Origin: Anaerotruncus colihominis
Lineage (GTDB): Bacteria; Bacillota; Clostridia; Oscillospirales; Ruminococcaceae
DNA: 64,000 nucleotides
Direction of reading: 5' to 3'
Assembly: GCA_025146135.1 (NCBI GenBank)
Contig: CP102255.1
Coordinates: forward strand, 1,922,001 to 1,986,000
In this document: in pieces, positions 8,442 through 17,107 of the stretch
How positions within the stretch are numbered: the first letter of the stretch is position 1
Layout of the letters: the number at the start of each line of letters is the position of its first letter
Program-made: the position numbers and the translations under genes
Notes under the pieces: model-generated
Seen by the model: the letters and a program-made list of their open reading frames with translations, nothing else
Databases searched by the model: none
What the model was told of the DNA's origin: nothing

Positions 8442-9332
8442 ATGAAAAAAATGAAGGGTGTTATTACCGCCATGACCACCCCTTTCGACAGCCAGGACCG
8501 GGTGGATGTCAAAGCCTTGGAGGAGCAGGTGGAATTTCTGATTGAAAAAGGGGTGAATTGCCTCTACCCCTGCGGTACCACGGGCGAAATGCTCAACATG
8601 ACACCTGGTGAGCGGGAATTGGTGGCCGAAACTGTGTTGAAGGCCGCCGCTGGAAGGGTCACCGTATACATCCATGTGGGCGCCATGACTCTGAAGGAGA
8701 CTGTCCGTCTGGCCTGCCATGCGGAGAAAATCGGCGCAGACGGCATCGGCGTTGTCACCCCCGCCTTTTTTGGAGTGAAGGACAAGGCAATGCTCCGCTA
8801 CTATCAACAGGTGTCTGCCAGTGTGTCGTCCGACTTCCCCATCTATCTCTACGCCATTCCCCAGTGCGCCGCCAATGACCTGTCCCCCGAATTGGCGGCG
8901 CAGATCATCGCTTCCTGTCCCAATGTGGTGGGCATCAAATACAGTTATTCGGATATGATCCGACTGAAGGACTATCTGAACCTGAACGACGGCAAATTTT
9001 CCGTACTGTTTGGCGCGGACCGCCTGTTCCTCCCCGCCCTGGTCATCGGCTGCGAGGGCACCGTCTCCGGCTGTTCCGGCCCCATGCCTGATCATTTCGT
9101 CAACGTCTACCGCGCCTATCTGGCCGGAGATATGGAAACTGCCCTAAAGGAGCAGAAAATTGCCAATGAAATCTGTGAAATCATGAAAAGCGGCGCCGAT
9201 ATGGGAATTTTCAAGGCCGTGCTGCAGTTCCGCGGTCTTGCCGGCGGTCATATGCGCGCCCCCCTCATGGATCTGGACGAGGATGAGAAGGCCGCCCTGC
9301 AGGCTCAGATCTCCCCATATCTTGACCGATGA
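8442..9332 (+). CDS. DapA-family lyase/aldolase (dihydrodipicolinate synthase/N-acetylneuraminate lyase superfamily)
   Basis: 296 aa TIM barrel. The family motifs are all present: CGTTGEMLNM (about residue 45), the catalytic Tyr in YAIPQ (about residue 137) and the Schiff-base Lys in GIKYSYSD (about residue 165). Enzymes of this superfamily cleave or dehydrate 2-keto acids through a Lys imine; in sugar-acid loci they typically act as 2-keto-3-deoxy acid aldolases or dehydratases and form pyruvate or 2-oxoglutarate semialdehyde. True DapA activity is less likely here because of the operon. The start follows AGGAG by 10 bases; the next 350 bases hold no gene. Confidence 0.87.
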   Translation: MKKMKGVITAMTTPFDSQDRVDVKALEEQVEFLIEKGVNCLYPCGTTGEMLNMTPGERELVAETVLKAAAGRVTVYIHVGAMTLKETVRLACHAEKIGADGIGVVTPAFFGVKDKAMLRYYQQVSASVSSDFPIYLYAIPQCAANDLSPELAAQIIASCPNVVGIKYSYSDMIRLKDYLNLNDGKFSVLFGADRLFLPALVIGCEGTVSGCSGPMPDHFVNVYRAYLAGDMETALKEQKIANEICEIMKSGADMGIFKAVLQFRGLAGGHMRAPLMDLDEDEKAALQAQISPYLDR

Positions 9333-9478
9333 GGTGAAGGACTTCAAGCAAGGCTGTGTTCTGGAGTCTGCGCATCGCGCCGAAGCCCACCCCCATAAAC
9401 AGGGGCATTACGCCGGCTTCTCTCAGCTTTTGCCGCCCGTTGACACGCCCTGATATCTCCCGGTTTTTCTTAGATATG

Positions 9479-9511
9479 CAGCGCCGGCCTCCAAAAACGG
9501 GTCGGTGCTGC
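9479..9511 (+). terminator. Possible terminator of the transport/catabolic operon
   Basis: CAGCGCCGGCC and GGTCGGTGCTG can form a stem that includes two G-U pairs, 147 bases after the lyase gene. The T-run is poor, so the call is weak. The remainder of the 9333-9686 gap shows only the promoter of the regulator. Confidence 0.35.
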
Positions 9512-9543
9512 TTATTGTATCCACCAAAAGAAAACGATAACAA

Positions 9544-9572
9544 TTGACATGATAATCAGCTCATGATATGCT
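9544..9572 (+). promoter_or_regulatory. Promoter of the LacI-family regulator gene
   Basis: TTGACA-N17-TATGCT, about 115 bases before the regulator start. The inverted repeat CATGA-N8-TCATG (9548-9565) lies between the two hexamers and could be an autoregulatory operator. Confidence 0.6.
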
Positions 9573-9686
9573 GTCATAAGACGGATGGGTTCCTGTCCGT
9601 TAGCTCTCCCTCTGCATGGGAGGGTGGGATCTGGCTTGGTATTTTATGGTCCCCGGCGCACAGACAATCAAGGAAGGAAGATTATT

Positions 9687-10697
9687 ATGGCGGCAACCTT
9701 AAAAGACGTGGCCGAGCACGCCGGCGTCAGCATCGCCACTGTATCACGTGTATTAAACGAGCCTGAAAAAGTGGCCGAGCAGTCCCGAATCAAAGTATTA
9801 AATGCTATTGACGAACTGGGTTATTCCTCCAATCTGCTGGCAAAAAGCCTGCGAAAGGACGGGCTGAATGCGGTGTTTGTCCTGCTTCCCAGTCTGAGCG
9901 ATCCCTTTTTCGCCCAAATAAATCAGGGGATTTCCGATGTGCTTGCCTCCTATGGCTATCTGATGCTCACCGTAGCCACCGAGGGAATGCACAATCTGGA
10001 GGAGGAGTATCTGCTCAAGGCCAAATCCATGGGGCTGGCAGGTGTACTGATTTACACTGCCCATCGGCGCATGCCCTCCAGTTGGGAGGCCTTCTGCGCC
10101 AATTTTCCCATCCTGTTTCTCTCTAATACCGATCCCCTCGGTGTACCCAATGCGGAGCAGCTTCCCATCCCCTGGGGTGAGTTAGGCAGCCAGATAGCCT
10201 CCTATCTGCTCAAACAGGGCAGGCGTCGTTTTCTGTATTTGGCAAACGATATCTCCGGATTCTCCCCGGACTTTCTGGCAGGTCTTCAGTCCACAGTCCA
10301 GCAGGCCGGCGGCCTCTGCGGGCACTGCCGGGCCGACGCCTCTCTGGACGATGCAGCCCGGGAGTTGAACCGCTATTGCCGCCAATCGGGAGAAACTCCG
10401 GACGCGGTAATTACCCAGAATTGTTTTCAGGGAGCGGGCGTCCTGCTCTCTCTGGCCGGCCAGGAACTCCATGTCCCCCAAGATGTTGCGGTTCTCTGCC
10501 TGGAAAATTCCCGTTTGGCCCAGCTCCCCACTCCTCAGCTATCTGTTTGGGGACCATCTGGGTATCAGGTGGGTGTGGTGGGCAGCAGGCGCCTGCTGGA
10601 TCTGATCCGCGCCGGAACTGGTGAGACACTTCCTCCCCTCGGGGATGAAATCGGCTTGACATTGATTGCAAGGGGGTCCACCGATGTCGCAGAATAA
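9687..10697 (+). CDS. LacI-family transcriptional regulator
   Basis: 336 aa. The N-terminal helix-turn-helix is unmistakable: TLKDVAEHAGVSIATVSRVL at residues 4-23, followed by the hinge-helix segment. The remainder is a periplasmic-binding-protein-like sensor domain. Such proteins repress nearby catabolic genes until a sugar or sugar acid binds. The ATG at 9687 follows AGGAAGGA; a longer open frame upstream has no good start and would add residues before the HTH. The gene overlaps the PfkB-like gene by 14 bases, so both are one unit with their own promoter. Likely targets are its own promoter and that at 1044. Confidence 0.92.
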   Translation: MAATLKDVAEHAGVSIATVSRVLNEPEKVAEQSRIKVLNAIDELGYSSNLLAKSLRKDGLNAVFVLLPSLSDPFFAQINQGISDVLASYGYLMLTVATEGMHNLEEEYLLKAKSMGLAGVLIYTAHRRMPSSWEAFCANFPILFLSNTDPLGVPNAEQLPIPWGELGSQIASYLLKQGRRRFLYLANDISGFSPDFLAGLQSTVQQAGGLCGHCRADASLDDAARELNRYCRQSGETPDAVITQNCFQGAGVLLSLAGQELHVPQDVAVLCLENSRLAQLPTPQLSVWGPSGYQVGVVGSRRLLDLIRAGTGETLPPLGDEIGLTLIARGSTDVAE

Positions 10698-11610
10698 TTT
10701 CCCCAGGATTGTATCCCTCGGCGTGCTCAATCTGGACTTCGTTATGGAACTGAGCAACGAAATGATCGGCAAAAAGAAAATGGGACGGCAGATTTCCATC
10801 AACGCCGGCGGCCACGGCAGCTCCCAAGCCATTGCCGCCGTCCGCTGCGGCGTCCCAACCGCCCTGATCGGCAAGGTGGGAGACGACGCCTTCGGTCAGC
10901 AGATCCAGTCCACTCTGGAACTGGAACATGTGGACTGCCGCTTTCTATCCAAAACCCAAGGCGTCTACAGCGGCCTTGCAACCATCATCATTGAGGATCT
11001 CGCGGATAACACTTTTATTGATTTTCTGGGAGCCAACTACGAGTTGACCAACCAGGACATTGACCGCTGCCGGGATGCCGTGGCCCAAGCAGATTTGGTG
11101 ATGATTCACATGGGTCCCTCTATCATGGAGGTGGCAACTCACCTGATCGAGCTGGCAAACCAATGTCAAACCCCGGTACTGGTCACACCTTCGGTACTTT
11201 CCTCCAATATCTCTCTGAATTTTTGGAAAAATGTGGATTATCTGGCTATGAATCTGGCTCAAGCCTCCGCCCTCTGCGGCCTTAAGGGGGAAAATGCCAA
11301 GACTGCGCGAATTTCTGCCAGCATTCTCTCCGGCAAGGTTCGCCGCGCTGTTATGGTTCAAATGGATGATGCAGGTGTCCTGGTTGCGGAAAACGGCGTG
11401 ATCAACATCATGGACACCTCTACCGGATGTAAAATTGTGGATTATTCTGGCGCTACCTCCTTTTTTACTGGCGTTCTGGCCGCCGAACTTGTCAAAAACA
11501 AGTCTATTCCAGAAGCCGCTATCAAGGCCCATCGGGCCGCTCTCCTGTGCATGGAGAAGGTAGGCGTTTATAGCTCTTTCCCATCCGCAGAAACGCTCAC
11601 ATCCCTCTAA
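10684..11610 (+). CDS. PfkB-like carbohydrate kinase family protein, probable pseudokinase
   Basis: 308 aa with the fold-typical N-terminal segment AGGHGSSQA at residues 41-49 and VGDDAFG near 65-71, where PfkB kinases carry GGN-x(2)-N-x-A. The second PfkB signature is at residues 253-261 but reads DYSGATSFF instead of DTTGAGDAF: the catalytic base Asp is Ser259. The Mg-associated NxxE motif also reads NLAQ (190-193). Both changes argue against ordinary sugar-kinase activity. It is translationally coupled to the LacI gene (14-base overlap), so a role as a ligand-binding or regulatory protein is plausible. Family placement is firm; the loss of activity is inference. Confidence 0.8.
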   Translation: MSQNNFPRIVSLGVLNLDFVMELSNEMIGKKKMGRQISINAGGHGSSQAIAAVRCGVPTALIGKVGDDAFGQQIQSTLELEHVDCRFLSKTQGVYSGLATIIIEDLADNTFIDFLGANYELTNQDIDRCRDAVAQADLVMIHMGPSIMEVATHLIELANQCQTPVLVTPSVLSSNISLNFWKNVDYLAMNLAQASALCGLKGENAKTARISASILSGKVRRAVMVQMDDAGVLVAENGVINIMDTSTGCKIVDYSGATSFFTGVLAAELVKNKSIPEAAIKAHRAALLCMEKVGVYSSFPSAETLTSL

Positions 11611-11622
11611 AATATAAACAAA

Positions 11623-11675
11623 CCTGCCTGATTTGAACGAATGGTTGTCATCGTTCGGATCAGGCAGGGCCATTT
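11623..11675. terminator. Terminator between the PfkB-like and aspartokinase genes
   Basis: CCTGCCTGAT...ATCAGGCAGG arms, extended by TGAACGA/TCGTTCG, form a long hairpin (11623-11668) followed by CATTTTATAA. It lies between convergent genes and may serve both strands. Confidence 0.65.
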
Positions 11676-11747
11676 TATAACTAAAATTCCTATTTCGGCG
11701 GGATATCGATCTGGCGGCGCCCCGTCAAGTGCTTTCAGCGTCCAGGA

Positions 11748-12953
11748 TTACAGATCAAATGCATCGTGAATAGCATTGACAGCGCGCTCACTGTCACCGA
11801 GTGCGACCAAAACAGAAATCTTGATTTCGCTTGTCGAAATCATCTGAATGTTGATGTTTGCCTCGGAGAGCGCCTCAAACATCTTAGATGCGACGCCGGG
11901 ATTGGACTGCATACCCGCGCCGACAATCGATACCTTTGATATGTTATCATCGCAGATGATACCCTTTCCACCGCAGCGCTCATTGATCTCCTCCATCAGT
12001 TCCAGCGCAAGCTGCTTATGTGAACGGCTGACTGTAAAGCTGATGTCCTTTGTACCGTCGCGTCCAATCGATTGCAAAATGATGTCGACATTGACCTTCT
12101 TTGCCGCAAGCTGCGAAAAAATTTTAAACGCAATACCGGGCTGATCCGGCACCCCGATGATTGAAATACGGGCAACGTCATTATCGCGCGCCACACCCCT
12201 GATCAGCATTTTTTCCACTTTGACGACCTCCTTGATCTTGGTGCCGGGATTCTTCGTATAGCTGGAAAGAACCTCCAGATTGACATTATACTTTTTAGCC
12301 ATTTCTACAGACCGGTTATGCAGCACACCCGCGCCGAGCGTAGCCAGCTCAAGCATCTCGTCATAGGTGATCTCATCCATTTTATGCGCATTTTTCACCA
12401 GGCGCGGATCCGCTGTATAAACGCCGTCCACATCTGTATAAATCTGACACAGATCAGCATGCAAAGCGGCGGCCAGCGCGACCGCGCTTGTATCAGAGCC
12501 TCCGCGTCCAAGCGTTGTGATATCATCATAACGATTGATTCCCTGAAAACCCGCCACAATAACAATATTGCGTTTGGCAAGCTCATTATCGAGCCGTTCC
12601 TTATTGATGCGGCGGATACGCGACGCGCCATGGGTCGAATCCGTCAGCATCCCAGCCTGCCACCCGGTCAGCGATATGACCGGCAGCCCCATGCGTTCAA
12701 GAGCCATCGCCAGCAGCGACATCGATATCTGCTCACCGGTTGACAACAGCACATCCATTTCACGCTTGGAAGCCATAGGATTGATCTCCTGCGCCTTTGC
12801 TATCAGATCGTCCGTCGTGTCCCCCTGCGCTGAAACAACCGCAACCACATTGTTTCCCGCGCGGTACGTATCAGCAATGATCTGCGCCACATTAAAAATC
12901 CGTTCGGCGTCCTTGACGGACGTACCGCCGAACTTCTGCACCACCAAATTCAT
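11748..12953 (-). CDS. lysC: Aspartate kinase
   Basis: 401 aa. The start MNLVVQKFGGTSVKD is the classic aspartokinase N-terminus. The GGSDTSAVALA segment and two C-terminal ACT domains (from about residue 260) are visible. It phosphorylates aspartate, the first step toward lysine, threonine and methionine, and is usually feedback-inhibited through the ACT domains. A longer open frame extends upstream, but GGAGG lies 7 bases before the ATG at 12953, and the family always begins here. It is the last gene of an ACT regulator-hom-thrB-aspartokinase unit, 47 bases after thrB, which ties it to threonine synthesis. Confidence 0.95.
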   Translation of the reverse strand: MNLVVQKFGGTSVKDAERIFNVAQIIADTYRAGNNVVAVVSAQGDTTDDLIAKAQEINPMASKREMDVLLSTGEQISMSLLAMALERMGLPVISLTGWQAGMLTDSTHGASRIRRINKERLDNELAKRNIVIVAGFQGINRYDDITTLGRGGSDTSAVALAAALHADLCQIYTDVDGVYTADPRLVKNAHKMDEITYDEMLELATLGAGVLHNRSVEMAKKYNVNLEVLSSYTKNPGTKIKEVVKVEKMLIRGVARDNDVARISIIGVPDQPGIAFKIFSQLAAKKVNVDIILQSIGRDGTKDISFTVSRSHKQLALELMEEINERCGGKGIICDDNISKVSIVGAGMQSNPGVASKMFEALSEANINIQMISTSEIKISVLVALGDSERAVNAIHDAFDL

Positions 12954-13000
12954 GTTGATTCCTCCGTATGTATATCGTATGACCAGGACACGCGTTTCGT

Positions 13001-13894
13001 TCAACCGTGCGTAATCTTTGTACCGGTATTGTCTATAGACAGTGTATGCACCCTCCAGCCGCCAAGCCCCATCCCAGGCAGCCGGCGTGCGATACAATCG
13101 CCAAAGTCGCGGCAGGATGCATCGACAATCGCCATGATCGTCGGCCCCGCGCCGCTGATGAACACAGCATATGCCCCCAGATCATAACACGCTTCCATCA
13201 CCTGCGGACAGCCGCGGATCAGCCCCATGCGATATGGCTGATGGAGACGGTCGTCAGCGGCAACGCGCAGATTTTTATAGTTTCCGCTGTAAAGTGAAAC
13301 GGACATCAGCGCAGCGCGCGACAAATTGAAAACGCCGTCGCGGCGCTCGATTGTTTCCGGCAGAACGGCACGCGCATGCGCCGTTTTAAGTTCAAAATCC
13401 GGAACAACTGCAACAAAGCGCAGATCGTCCTTAATCTCCTGCTTGACATACCAAACGCGCCCGTTTTCAAACACAGCCGTCACCAGGCCGCCAGTCAAGG
13501 CGGGGGTGGAATTATCGGGATGACCTTCGATACCGGCGGCGAGGTTGATCAGTTCATCATCTGAAACAGGATTTCCCATCAGCCGGTTCGCCCCTTTTAA
13601 TCCCGCGATGACGCATGCCGAACTGCTGCCCAGGCCGCGCGCAAATGGAATGTTGTTGACCTGGCCGATCCGAAGCCCACGAAACGGGACGCCGCAAAGC
13701 TTATACAGATGCTTTGCGGTTGAATAGATCAGGTTATCTTCCCCCGTCGGAACAGGCGCACCGTCCAGGGCCTCAATCTGCACGCCGTCCCATTCCTCCA
13801 TAGTCACTTCATTATACAGTCCGACGGCAAGCCCGATCGAATCGAAGCCCGAACCGATATTGGCGCTTGTCGCCGGAATACGCAGTCTGATCAT
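13001..13894 (-). CDS. thrB: Homoserine kinase
   Basis: 297 aa GHMP-family kinase. The N-terminus RIPATSANIGSGFDSIG and the ATP-binding loop PFARGLGSSSA (about residue 90) are diagnostic, and the C-terminal SGAGPTIMA motif is present. It makes O-phosphohomoserine from homoserine and ATP. Its ATG overlaps the TGA of hom by four bases (ATGA), which implies translational coupling. Threonine synthase is not in this window. Confidence 0.95.
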   Translation of the reverse strand: MIRLRIPATSANIGSGFDSIGLAVGLYNEVTMEEWDGVQIEALDGAPVPTGEDNLIYSTAKHLYKLCGVPFRGLRIGQVNNIPFARGLGSSSACVIAGLKGANRLMGNPVSDDELINLAAGIEGHPDNSTPALTGGLVTAVFENGRVWYVKQEIKDDLRFVAVVPDFELKTAHARAVLPETIERRDGVFNLSRAALMSVSLYSGNYKNLRVAADDRLHQPYRMGLIRGCPQVMEACYDLGAYAVFISGAGPTIMAIVDASCRDFGDCIARRLPGMGLGGWRVHTLSIDNTGTKITHG

Positions 13895-15138
13895 TGATCC
13901 GCCAGCACCCGAATCTTTCCAAGGATGTCGATGCCCGCCGCCGCCAGCTTGCCGCAGACATCATCAATTTCGCGCTCTGTAAGCGCCGGTGTGATAAACG
14001 CCGCTTCGTTTGTCGGTTTATCGGGACGTGAAAGCGCCTTAACCTTGCCGAAGATCTTGACCGCTTCTTCAAGCGCGTTCGTTTCAAATGCACGGCAGCG
14101 CAGGTACATAGCCGTAACATGATCGCCCTGCGGCGCCACATTGCCGCCCTGTGACGGCTTCCAGCTCATGGATGCGCTGCTGCCGTCTGCCTTTGCGCAG
14201 GCAATCATATCGCTGACAACCGCCGAAGCCGTCGGCAGTTTGCCCGCTCCCTTGCCATAGAATACAACGTCTCCTGTCGCGTCCCCGCGCACCAGAATTC
14301 CGTTAAATACATCGTCGATCGTTCCAAGCTGCGTTTCGCGGTTGATAAATGCCGGCGCGACATATGCCGTCATCCTCTTTCCACCCTCACCGCGCCGGGC
14401 CGCGCCTATCAATTTGATCACACAGCCGCAGCTCGCCGCATAGGCAACGTCCTCCGATGTGATTTTTGTGATCCCCTCGGCGGATACATCGTGCGGATAA
14501 ACATGCTCGCCGAATGCGAGCGAAGCTAAAATACAGATTTTACGGCAGGCATCGTGCCCTTCCACATCAGCGGCCGGATCGCGCTCCGCATAACCAAGGC
14601 GCTGTGCGAGCGCGAGTGCAGATTCAAAGGACATTCCCTCACGGAACATCTTCGTCAAAATAAAGTTTGTCGTCCCGTTGAGAATACCGATCACTTCCTC
14701 GATTCGGTTGGCTGCCAGACAGGAATGAAGCGGACGGATAATCGGAATACCGCCGCCGACGCTTGCCTCAAACAGATAATTGACATTATTTGCGCGTGCG
14801 ATTGCCAATAGCTCCGCGCCATGCTGCGCGACAAGCTCCTTATTAGAAGTGACGACGCTTTTTCCACGCTCCAGGCAGGCCTTTGTAAAAGTGAGCGCCG
14901 GCTCCACACCTCCAATCACTTCAGCAACCACACCGACCGAAGCATCGTTTAAGATCGTATCAAAGTCCTTTACAAACAAATCCTTATAGGGGCTATCCGG
15001 AAATTCACGCACGTCAAGGATATACTTTAAGCCGAGCGGTACGCCGGCTTTTTTTTCAAGGGATTCCCTGTTGCGGAAAAATACTTCCACGACTCCGGAA
15101 CCAACCGTACCATACCCTAAAACCGCAAATTGAATCAT
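13891..15138 (-). CDS. hom: Homoserine dehydrogenase
   Basis: 415 aa. It begins with the Rossmann motif GYGTVGSG and carries the catalytic-domain signature region around NYLFEASVGGGIPII. The C-terminal approximately 80 residues form an ACT domain, as in feedback-inhibited Hom proteins. It reduces aspartate semialdehyde to homoserine with NAD(P)H. GGAGG lies 8 bases before the ATG. It follows the ACT/HTH regulator gene by 46 bases and overlaps thrB by 4. Confidence 0.95.
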   Translation of the reverse strand: MIQFAVLGYGTVGSGVVEVFFRNRESLEKKAGVPLGLKYILDVREFPDSPYKDLFVKDFDTILNDASVGVVAEVIGGVEPALTFTKACLERGKSVVTSNKELVAQHGAELLAIARANNVNYLFEASVGGGIPIIRPLHSCLAANRIEEVIGILNGTTNFILTKMFREGMSFESALALAQRLGYAERDPAADVEGHDACRKICILASLAFGEHVYPHDVSAEGITKITSEDVAYAASCGCVIKLIGAARRGEGGKRMTAYVAPAFINRETQLGTIDDVFNGILVRGDATGDVVFYGKGAGKLPTASAVVSDMIACAKADGSSASMSWKPSQGGNVAPQGDHVTAMYLRCRAFETNALEEAVKIFGKVKALSRPDKPTNEAAFITPALTEREIDDVCGKLAAAGIDILGKIRVLADQ

Positions 15139-15184
15139 TGCGAATCCTCCATCTGCTATTTTTTAATCAAATGCTCCTGGTATT

Positions 15185-15616
15185 TTAAATCGCTTTCGCT
15201 TCAACGACACCGTCAAGCGCGCCCAGCATATCCAAAATTTCACTGCGCGACCGGCTCGAAGCTCCTGTGCGCACGGAAACAGATACTAGCGCCACACCAT
15301 CAACTGGAATATTTTGGTTAACAGTAATAATATTTGCTCCCGCCCGATACAACTCGCTGAGCAGAAGCGAAAGCACGCCCGGACGGTCCTCAAGCGTCAG
15401 ATAAAGCGTTGTGATATTTTCGCTCATGCGTTCGTCATAAAGATAGATCGCGTCCTTGTACTTATAAAATGCACTGCGCGATATACCGGCCATCTGTGCC
15501 GCCTGCGACGAACTTTTAGCCTTGCCCTGCGCCAACAGCATTTTTGCGTCTACTACCTTTAAAAACACGTCTGGCAGCACCTTTGCGTCAACAAGCAGGA
15601 AATTTACATCCTCCAT
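15185..15616 (-). CDS. ACT domain regulator of the PheB type
   Basis: 143 aa. The first half contains a helix-turn-helix-like stretch (QAAQMAGISRSAFYKYKD, about residues 37-54), the second half an ACT domain with LEDRPGVLSLLL. This is the UPF0735/PheB architecture, often placed before hom or pheA in Firmicutes and thought to link amino-acid binding to gene control. The ATG at 15616 is chosen because AAAGGTGG lies 7 bases upstream; an earlier in-frame start at 15637 has no ribosome site. As the promoter-proximal gene of the hom-thrB-aspartokinase unit it is a good candidate autoregulator. DNA binding is inferred, not shown. Confidence 0.82.
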   Translation of the reverse strand: MEDVNFLLVDAKVLPDVFLKVVDAKMLLAQGKAKSSSQAAQMAGISRSAFYKYKDAIYLYDERMSENITTLYLTLEDRPGVLSLLLSELYRAGANIITVNQNIPVDGVALVSVSVRTGASSRSRSEILDMLGALDGVVEAKAI

Positions 15617-15639
15617 CAACGTCCACCTTTCAAACACTT

Positions 15640-15660
15640 TTGTATTTCACACAAATACAA
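15640..15660 (-). promoter_or_regulatory. Palindrome overlapping the hom-operon transcription start
   Basis: TTGTATTT-CACAC-AAATACAA is a perfect 8-bp inverted repeat directly after the -10 of the operon promoter, the position expected for a repressor operator. Confidence 0.5.
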
Positions 15661-15687
15661 TATACCATACCTGCGGCAGAAAGTAAA
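15659..15687 (-). promoter_or_regulatory. Promoter of the ACT regulator-hom-thrB-aspartokinase operon
   Basis: On the minus strand TTTACT-N17-TATATT, about 43 bases before the start codon. Confidence 0.55.
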
Positions 15688-15878
15688 CCGTCACTTTGCA
15701 ATAGAATTATTCTGAAACAACACATAGATTGTCGATATTGCCCATTCTGCAACGCCTGACACTGGAAGCCATTTTGCCAAACCCAGCGGTTGTTTGCCAA
15801 TGTTTTTCATAGCGCCGTCACCGGTGTTTTTTGCACGCTTTCCCGCATACTATTTTCATGGAAAGCGGGGTGAAGCGC

Positions 15879-16961
15879 ATGAATGAAACAAAATTTCAGA
15901 CTGTACTGACAATCGCATACTGGGCCTCAATCGGCGGACTGCTTTATTTTCTGGTGCGGTATCTTCTCGTCTGGACGCTTCCTCTGTTCTTTGGACTTGC
16001 GATTGCCGCCCTCACACGGCCTGCCGCCCTCACACTCACAAAAAAGACGCGCCTTGGCGAAAAAAGTGCTGCCATCATCAGCCTCTTGCTCTTTTATCTG
16101 CTTGCAGCCGCGCTGCTTGGACTGTTTTTGACAATCCTGCTCGCGCAGCTTTACGAACTTCTCGACCGGCTGCCCGTGCTGTACACCCAGAATATCGCCC
16201 CGCTGCTTGACCGCCTGGCCGGGTGGTTTTATGGACTGGCAGGCCGATTTGATCCGGGCGCCGAGGAAGGTTTGGAACGCTTTTCACAGGCCGTATCCGA
16301 TGCTGTACGACAGGCCGCTGTCGACGGCTCGGCGCATTTGGTCACAATCGCGGCGGGCGTCGCCGCAAAACTGCCGATGCTTCTGATCACTGCCGTGTTT
16401 TCAATTGTCGTTTCCATTTTGACAGCCGCAAACTACCGCGCTGTCGGCGCGGCGGTCTGTTCGTTGGTTCCCAAGCGCTGGCAGCCGCGCGTGCGTGAAA
16501 CACAGCGTTTTCTTCGCGAAACAATCTGGAAGCTTGTACGGGCCTATATCATTCTGCTTGCCATAACATTCGTCGAGCTGTCTCTTGGTCTTGGACTGCT
16601 CGGCTTCGACTATGTGCTGCCAGTCGCCGCTGTGATCGCCATGCTTGATATTTTGCCTCTTGTCGGCACAGGAACCATTCTCGTCCCCTGGGGAGCCGCA
16701 TTGATCGCAGGCGGCGATATGCCCGGAGGGATCGGCCTGCTTTTGCTGTTTGGCGTCATTGAAGTGCTGCGCAATATTCTGGAACCGCGTATTGTCGGCG
16801 GCCAGATCGGGCTGCATCCGATTGTTACCATTACATCCATGTATGCCGGGCTTAAAATCGCCGGCTTTGCCGGCATGTTGGCCGCACCTGTCGTTGTTAT
16901 GCTTGTCCGCCACCTCTCCACTTCTGAGCCGCCATCCGATTATATGCCTGAACATGCTTAG
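15879..16961 (+). CDS. ytvI: AI-2E family membrane protein, YtvI-like
   Basis: 360 aa with paired N-terminal hydrophobic segments, a central amphipathic region (about residues 85-160) and several C-terminal spans. The AI-2E family signature is seen in IAMLDILPLVGTG and LEPRIVGGQIGLHP (about residues 255-315). The layout fits the sporulation-associated YtvI branch found in spore-formers. The ATG at 15879 follows GGGGTG by 6 bases; an ATG at 15858 lacks a ribosome site. Transport substrate and role in sporulation are not known from the sequence. The symbol is given at family level. Confidence 0.78.
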   Translation: MNETKFQTVLTIAYWASIGGLLYFLVRYLLVWTLPLFFGLAIAALTRPAALTLTKKTRLGEKSAAIISLLLFYLLAAALLGLFLTILLAQLYELLDRLPVLYTQNIAPLLDRLAGWFYGLAGRFDPGAEEGLERFSQAVSDAVRQAAVDGSAHLVTIAAGVAAKLPMLLITAVFSIVVSILTAANYRAVGAAVCSLVPKRWQPRVRETQRFLRETIWKLVRAYIILLAITFVELSLGLGLLGFDYVLPVAAVIAMLDILPLVGTGTILVPWGAALIAGGDMPGGIGLLLLFGVIEVLRNILEPRIVGGQIGLHPIVTITSMYAGLKIAGFAGMLAAPVVVMLVRHLSTSEPPSDYMPEHA

Positions 16962-16996
16962 GGGCTGTTAAAGAAATCGAAAATACCGTCTTTTTC

Positions 16997-17071
16997 TGTA
17001 AGCAGCAGCGCCTGCTGTGTTAAAATTCAGAACACATCCAATATTTTGCCTTGCATCCGCTGCTGCTTACA
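16997..17071. repeat. 14-bp inverted repeat around the ytvI/HAD terminator region
   Basis: TGTAAGCAGCAGCG (16997-17010) and its exact complement (17058-17071) are separated by 47 bases and abut the terminator at 17071. The transcript could fold into a large stem between the convergent genes. Confidence 0.6.
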
Positions 17072-17094
17072 AAAAGGCCTCGATACGGCCTTTT
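17071..17094. terminator. Bidirectional terminator between ytvI-like and HAD genes
   Basis: AAAAAGGCC-TCGATAC-GGCCTTTT: a short stem flanked by A on the left and T on the right, so it can end transcription on both strands. It is best placed for the minus-strand HAD gene ending at 17108. Confidence 0.65.
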
Positions 17095-17107
17095 CCATCA
17101 ATCTTCT

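Noticed and set aside
15617-15830. Possible threonine/lysine leader or T-box before the hom operon
   Set aside because: No T-box sequence, leader peptide or lysine-aptamer pattern was found; a simple promoter and palindrome explain the region.
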